From an uncultured Clostridia bacterium (GTDB taxonomy: Bacteria > Bacillota > Clostridia > Christensenellales > Aristaeellaceae), in contig CANOHT010000002.1 in NCBI GenBank assembly GCA_947565865.1, positions 62,001-126,000 on the forward strand: a DNA stretch of 64,000 bases, in the 5' to 3' direction. Position numbers and translations under genes: made by a program. The notes below the pieces were generated by a model. The model was not told the DNA's origin and did no database searches. It saw nothing but the letters and a program-made list of their open reading frames with translations. Within the stretch, counting starts at the first letter, position 1. Every line of letters starts with the position of its first letter. Positions 63,312-64,000 of the stretch are shown one piece after another.

Positions 63312-63722
63312 GTGAAAATGCGATATTCAGCCCCGGCTCCTTTTTCCATGGCACCAAGGCCAACCTGAACATCGGTGATCTGCTGACGGCGGGTTTCAAA
63401 AAAAAACTACCAGGATGATCGCCGGGCGAATTATGTTTACTTTGCCGGTACGCTGGACGCGGCCATTTGGGGCGCGGAACTGGCGGAAGGCCCAGGCCGG
63501 GAACGGATTTATGTGGTGGAGCCCACGGGCAAATTCGAGGACGATCCCAACCTGACCGACAAGCGTTTCCCGGGGAATCCCACGAAGTCTTACCGCTCTA
63601 AAGATCCGCTGAAGATTGTGGCGGAAGTGAGCCAATGGCAGAGTCATCCGCCGGAAGTGCTGGCACAGATGAGGGCGAGCCTTCAGGCCCTGGTTGAGCA
63701 GGGCGTGAAGCCGCTGGACTGA
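63308..63722 (+). pseudogene. arr: Rifamycin ADP-ribosyltransferase (Arr) gene, frameshifted in an A9 tract
   Basis: As read, the ORF from 63308 stops at 63418 after 36 residues (starts MSENAIFSPGSFFHGTKANL). Removing one A from the nine-A run at 63398-63406 restores a 137-residue protein with the Arr motifs: catalytic-triad His in FFHGTKANL, Tyr in NYVYFAGTLDAA, Asp in EPTGKFEDDPN, then FPGNPTKSYRSKDPLKI. Arr ADP-ribosylates rifampicin. The rest of the gene shows no decay, so a sequencing error, recent slippage or slippage-dependent expression are all possible. Confidence 0.85.
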
Positions 63723-63746
63723 TCCATGACAGGAGGTGCACCCCCC

Positions 63747-64000
63747 ATGAAAGACAAGCCTTATATCCTCTTGGTAGACGATGATCCCAACATCCGCCGC
63801 CTTGTCCAGCTATATTTGGAGAAGGAGGGCTTCGCGGTGACCTGCGCCGACCGGGGCGACGACGCCCTGGCGGAATTCCGCAAGCTGCCGCCGGACTTGA
63901 TGCTTCTGGACGTGATGCTGCCGGGCATGGACGGCTGGCAGGTCTTGAAGGCCATCCGCAAAACCAGCGCCATCCCGATCATCATGCTCACCGCCAAGGA
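63747..64000 (+). CDS. Response regulator, N-terminal part (3' end outside window)
   Basis: The first 84 residues of a receiver domain: VDDDPNI near the N-terminus, phosphoacceptor Asp in LLDVMLPGMDG, and the Thr in IIMLTAK. This form is typical of OmpR/PhoB-class regulators with a winged-helix output. AGGAGGTG precedes the ATG. A histidine kinase gene is expected downstream. Confidence 0.9.
   Translation, partial: MKDKPYILLVDDDPNIRRLVQLYLEKEGFAVTCADRGDDALAEFRKLPPDLMLLDVMLPGMDGWQVLKAIRKTSAIPIIMLTAK

Noticed and set aside
1..64000. Mobile elements, CRISPR arrays, tRNA or rRNA genes
   Set aside because: No transposase or integrase, no regularly spaced repeats, and no tRNA or rRNA sequence was recognised.

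Overview
The window is GC-rich, densely coded, low-repeat bacterial DNA with a Bacillota (Clostridia) character. Evidence for this is the strong AGGAGG ribosome binding sites, the extended -10 promoters (TGnTATAAT type), a stand-alone Spo0A-type DNA-binding domain, GHKL/LytTR two-component pairs, the block secD-secF-recJ-relA-dtd-MBL-hemZ, the block zapA-U32-mutS2, and many secreted proteins with short Firmicute-like signal peptides. It is most likely a gut or anaerobic-community Clostridium relative. I cannot place it to genus. No rRNA, tRNA, CRISPR array, prophage or insertion sequence is visible.

Layout. 1-3.1 kb: the end of a GH3 glycosidase and a LytTR/GHKL two-component system whose kinase is broken by an in-frame TGA. 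3.2-7.3 kb: a sugar or inositol-type oxidoreductase cluster (two Gfo/Idh/MocA proteins, a sugar isomerase, an AraC regulator). 7.3-9.8 kb: a candidate 119-nt small RNA with its own promoter and terminator, a polysaccharide deacetylase and a ketopantoate reductase-like protein. 9.8-23.7 kb: the most unusual region. A divergent LysR regulator faces twelve genes on the + strand: an exported DUF6305-like protein, a polytopic transporter, a 57-aa membrane protein, an anchored aspartoacylase/succinylglutamate-desuccinylase-like metalloenzyme, three tandem exported C69 dipeptidases, pgsB-pgsC-pgsW (poly-gamma-glutamate type genes, no pgsA/capA), and the two L-serine dehydratase subunits. The set looks like an envelope system that makes or handles gamma-linked glutamyl or peptide compounds and then degrades them, feeding serine to pyruvate.

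23.7-28.5 kb: a HEAT-like protein, two tiny overlapping membrane ORFs, AlaX-L, PnuC with a riboswitch-like attenuator leader, and an XRE-AbrB regulator with an ABC exporter. 28.6-31.2 kb: a hybrid sensor kinase. 31.8-36.5 kb: a second GH3 gene divergent from a second, intact LytTR/GHKL pair, so the GH3 plus two-component module occurs twice in the window. 36.6-41.1 kb: a short alanyl-tRNA synthetase lacking the C-terminal domain, a membrane-anchored hypothetical, and asparaginyl-tRNA synthetase. 41.2-45.1 kb: an esterase, secreted hypotheticals and the Spo0A_C-only protein. 45.1-57 kb: protein export (SecDF), recombination (RecJ), stringent response (Rel), D-aminoacyl-tRNA deacylase, an MBL hydrolase, HemZ (run-on reading frame at a poly-G tract) and two membrane proteins. 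57.2-64 kb: cyclophilin, ZapA, a U32 peptidase, MutS2, a GNAT acetyltransferase, an ADP-ribosyltransferase (arr) frameshifted in an A9 tract, and the start of a response regulator.

Two genes (arr, hemZ) appear to be one base out of frame at homopolymers. That could be real slippage or variation, or an assembly artefact. Family names are from recognition of motifs in the translated sequence. No database search was run.
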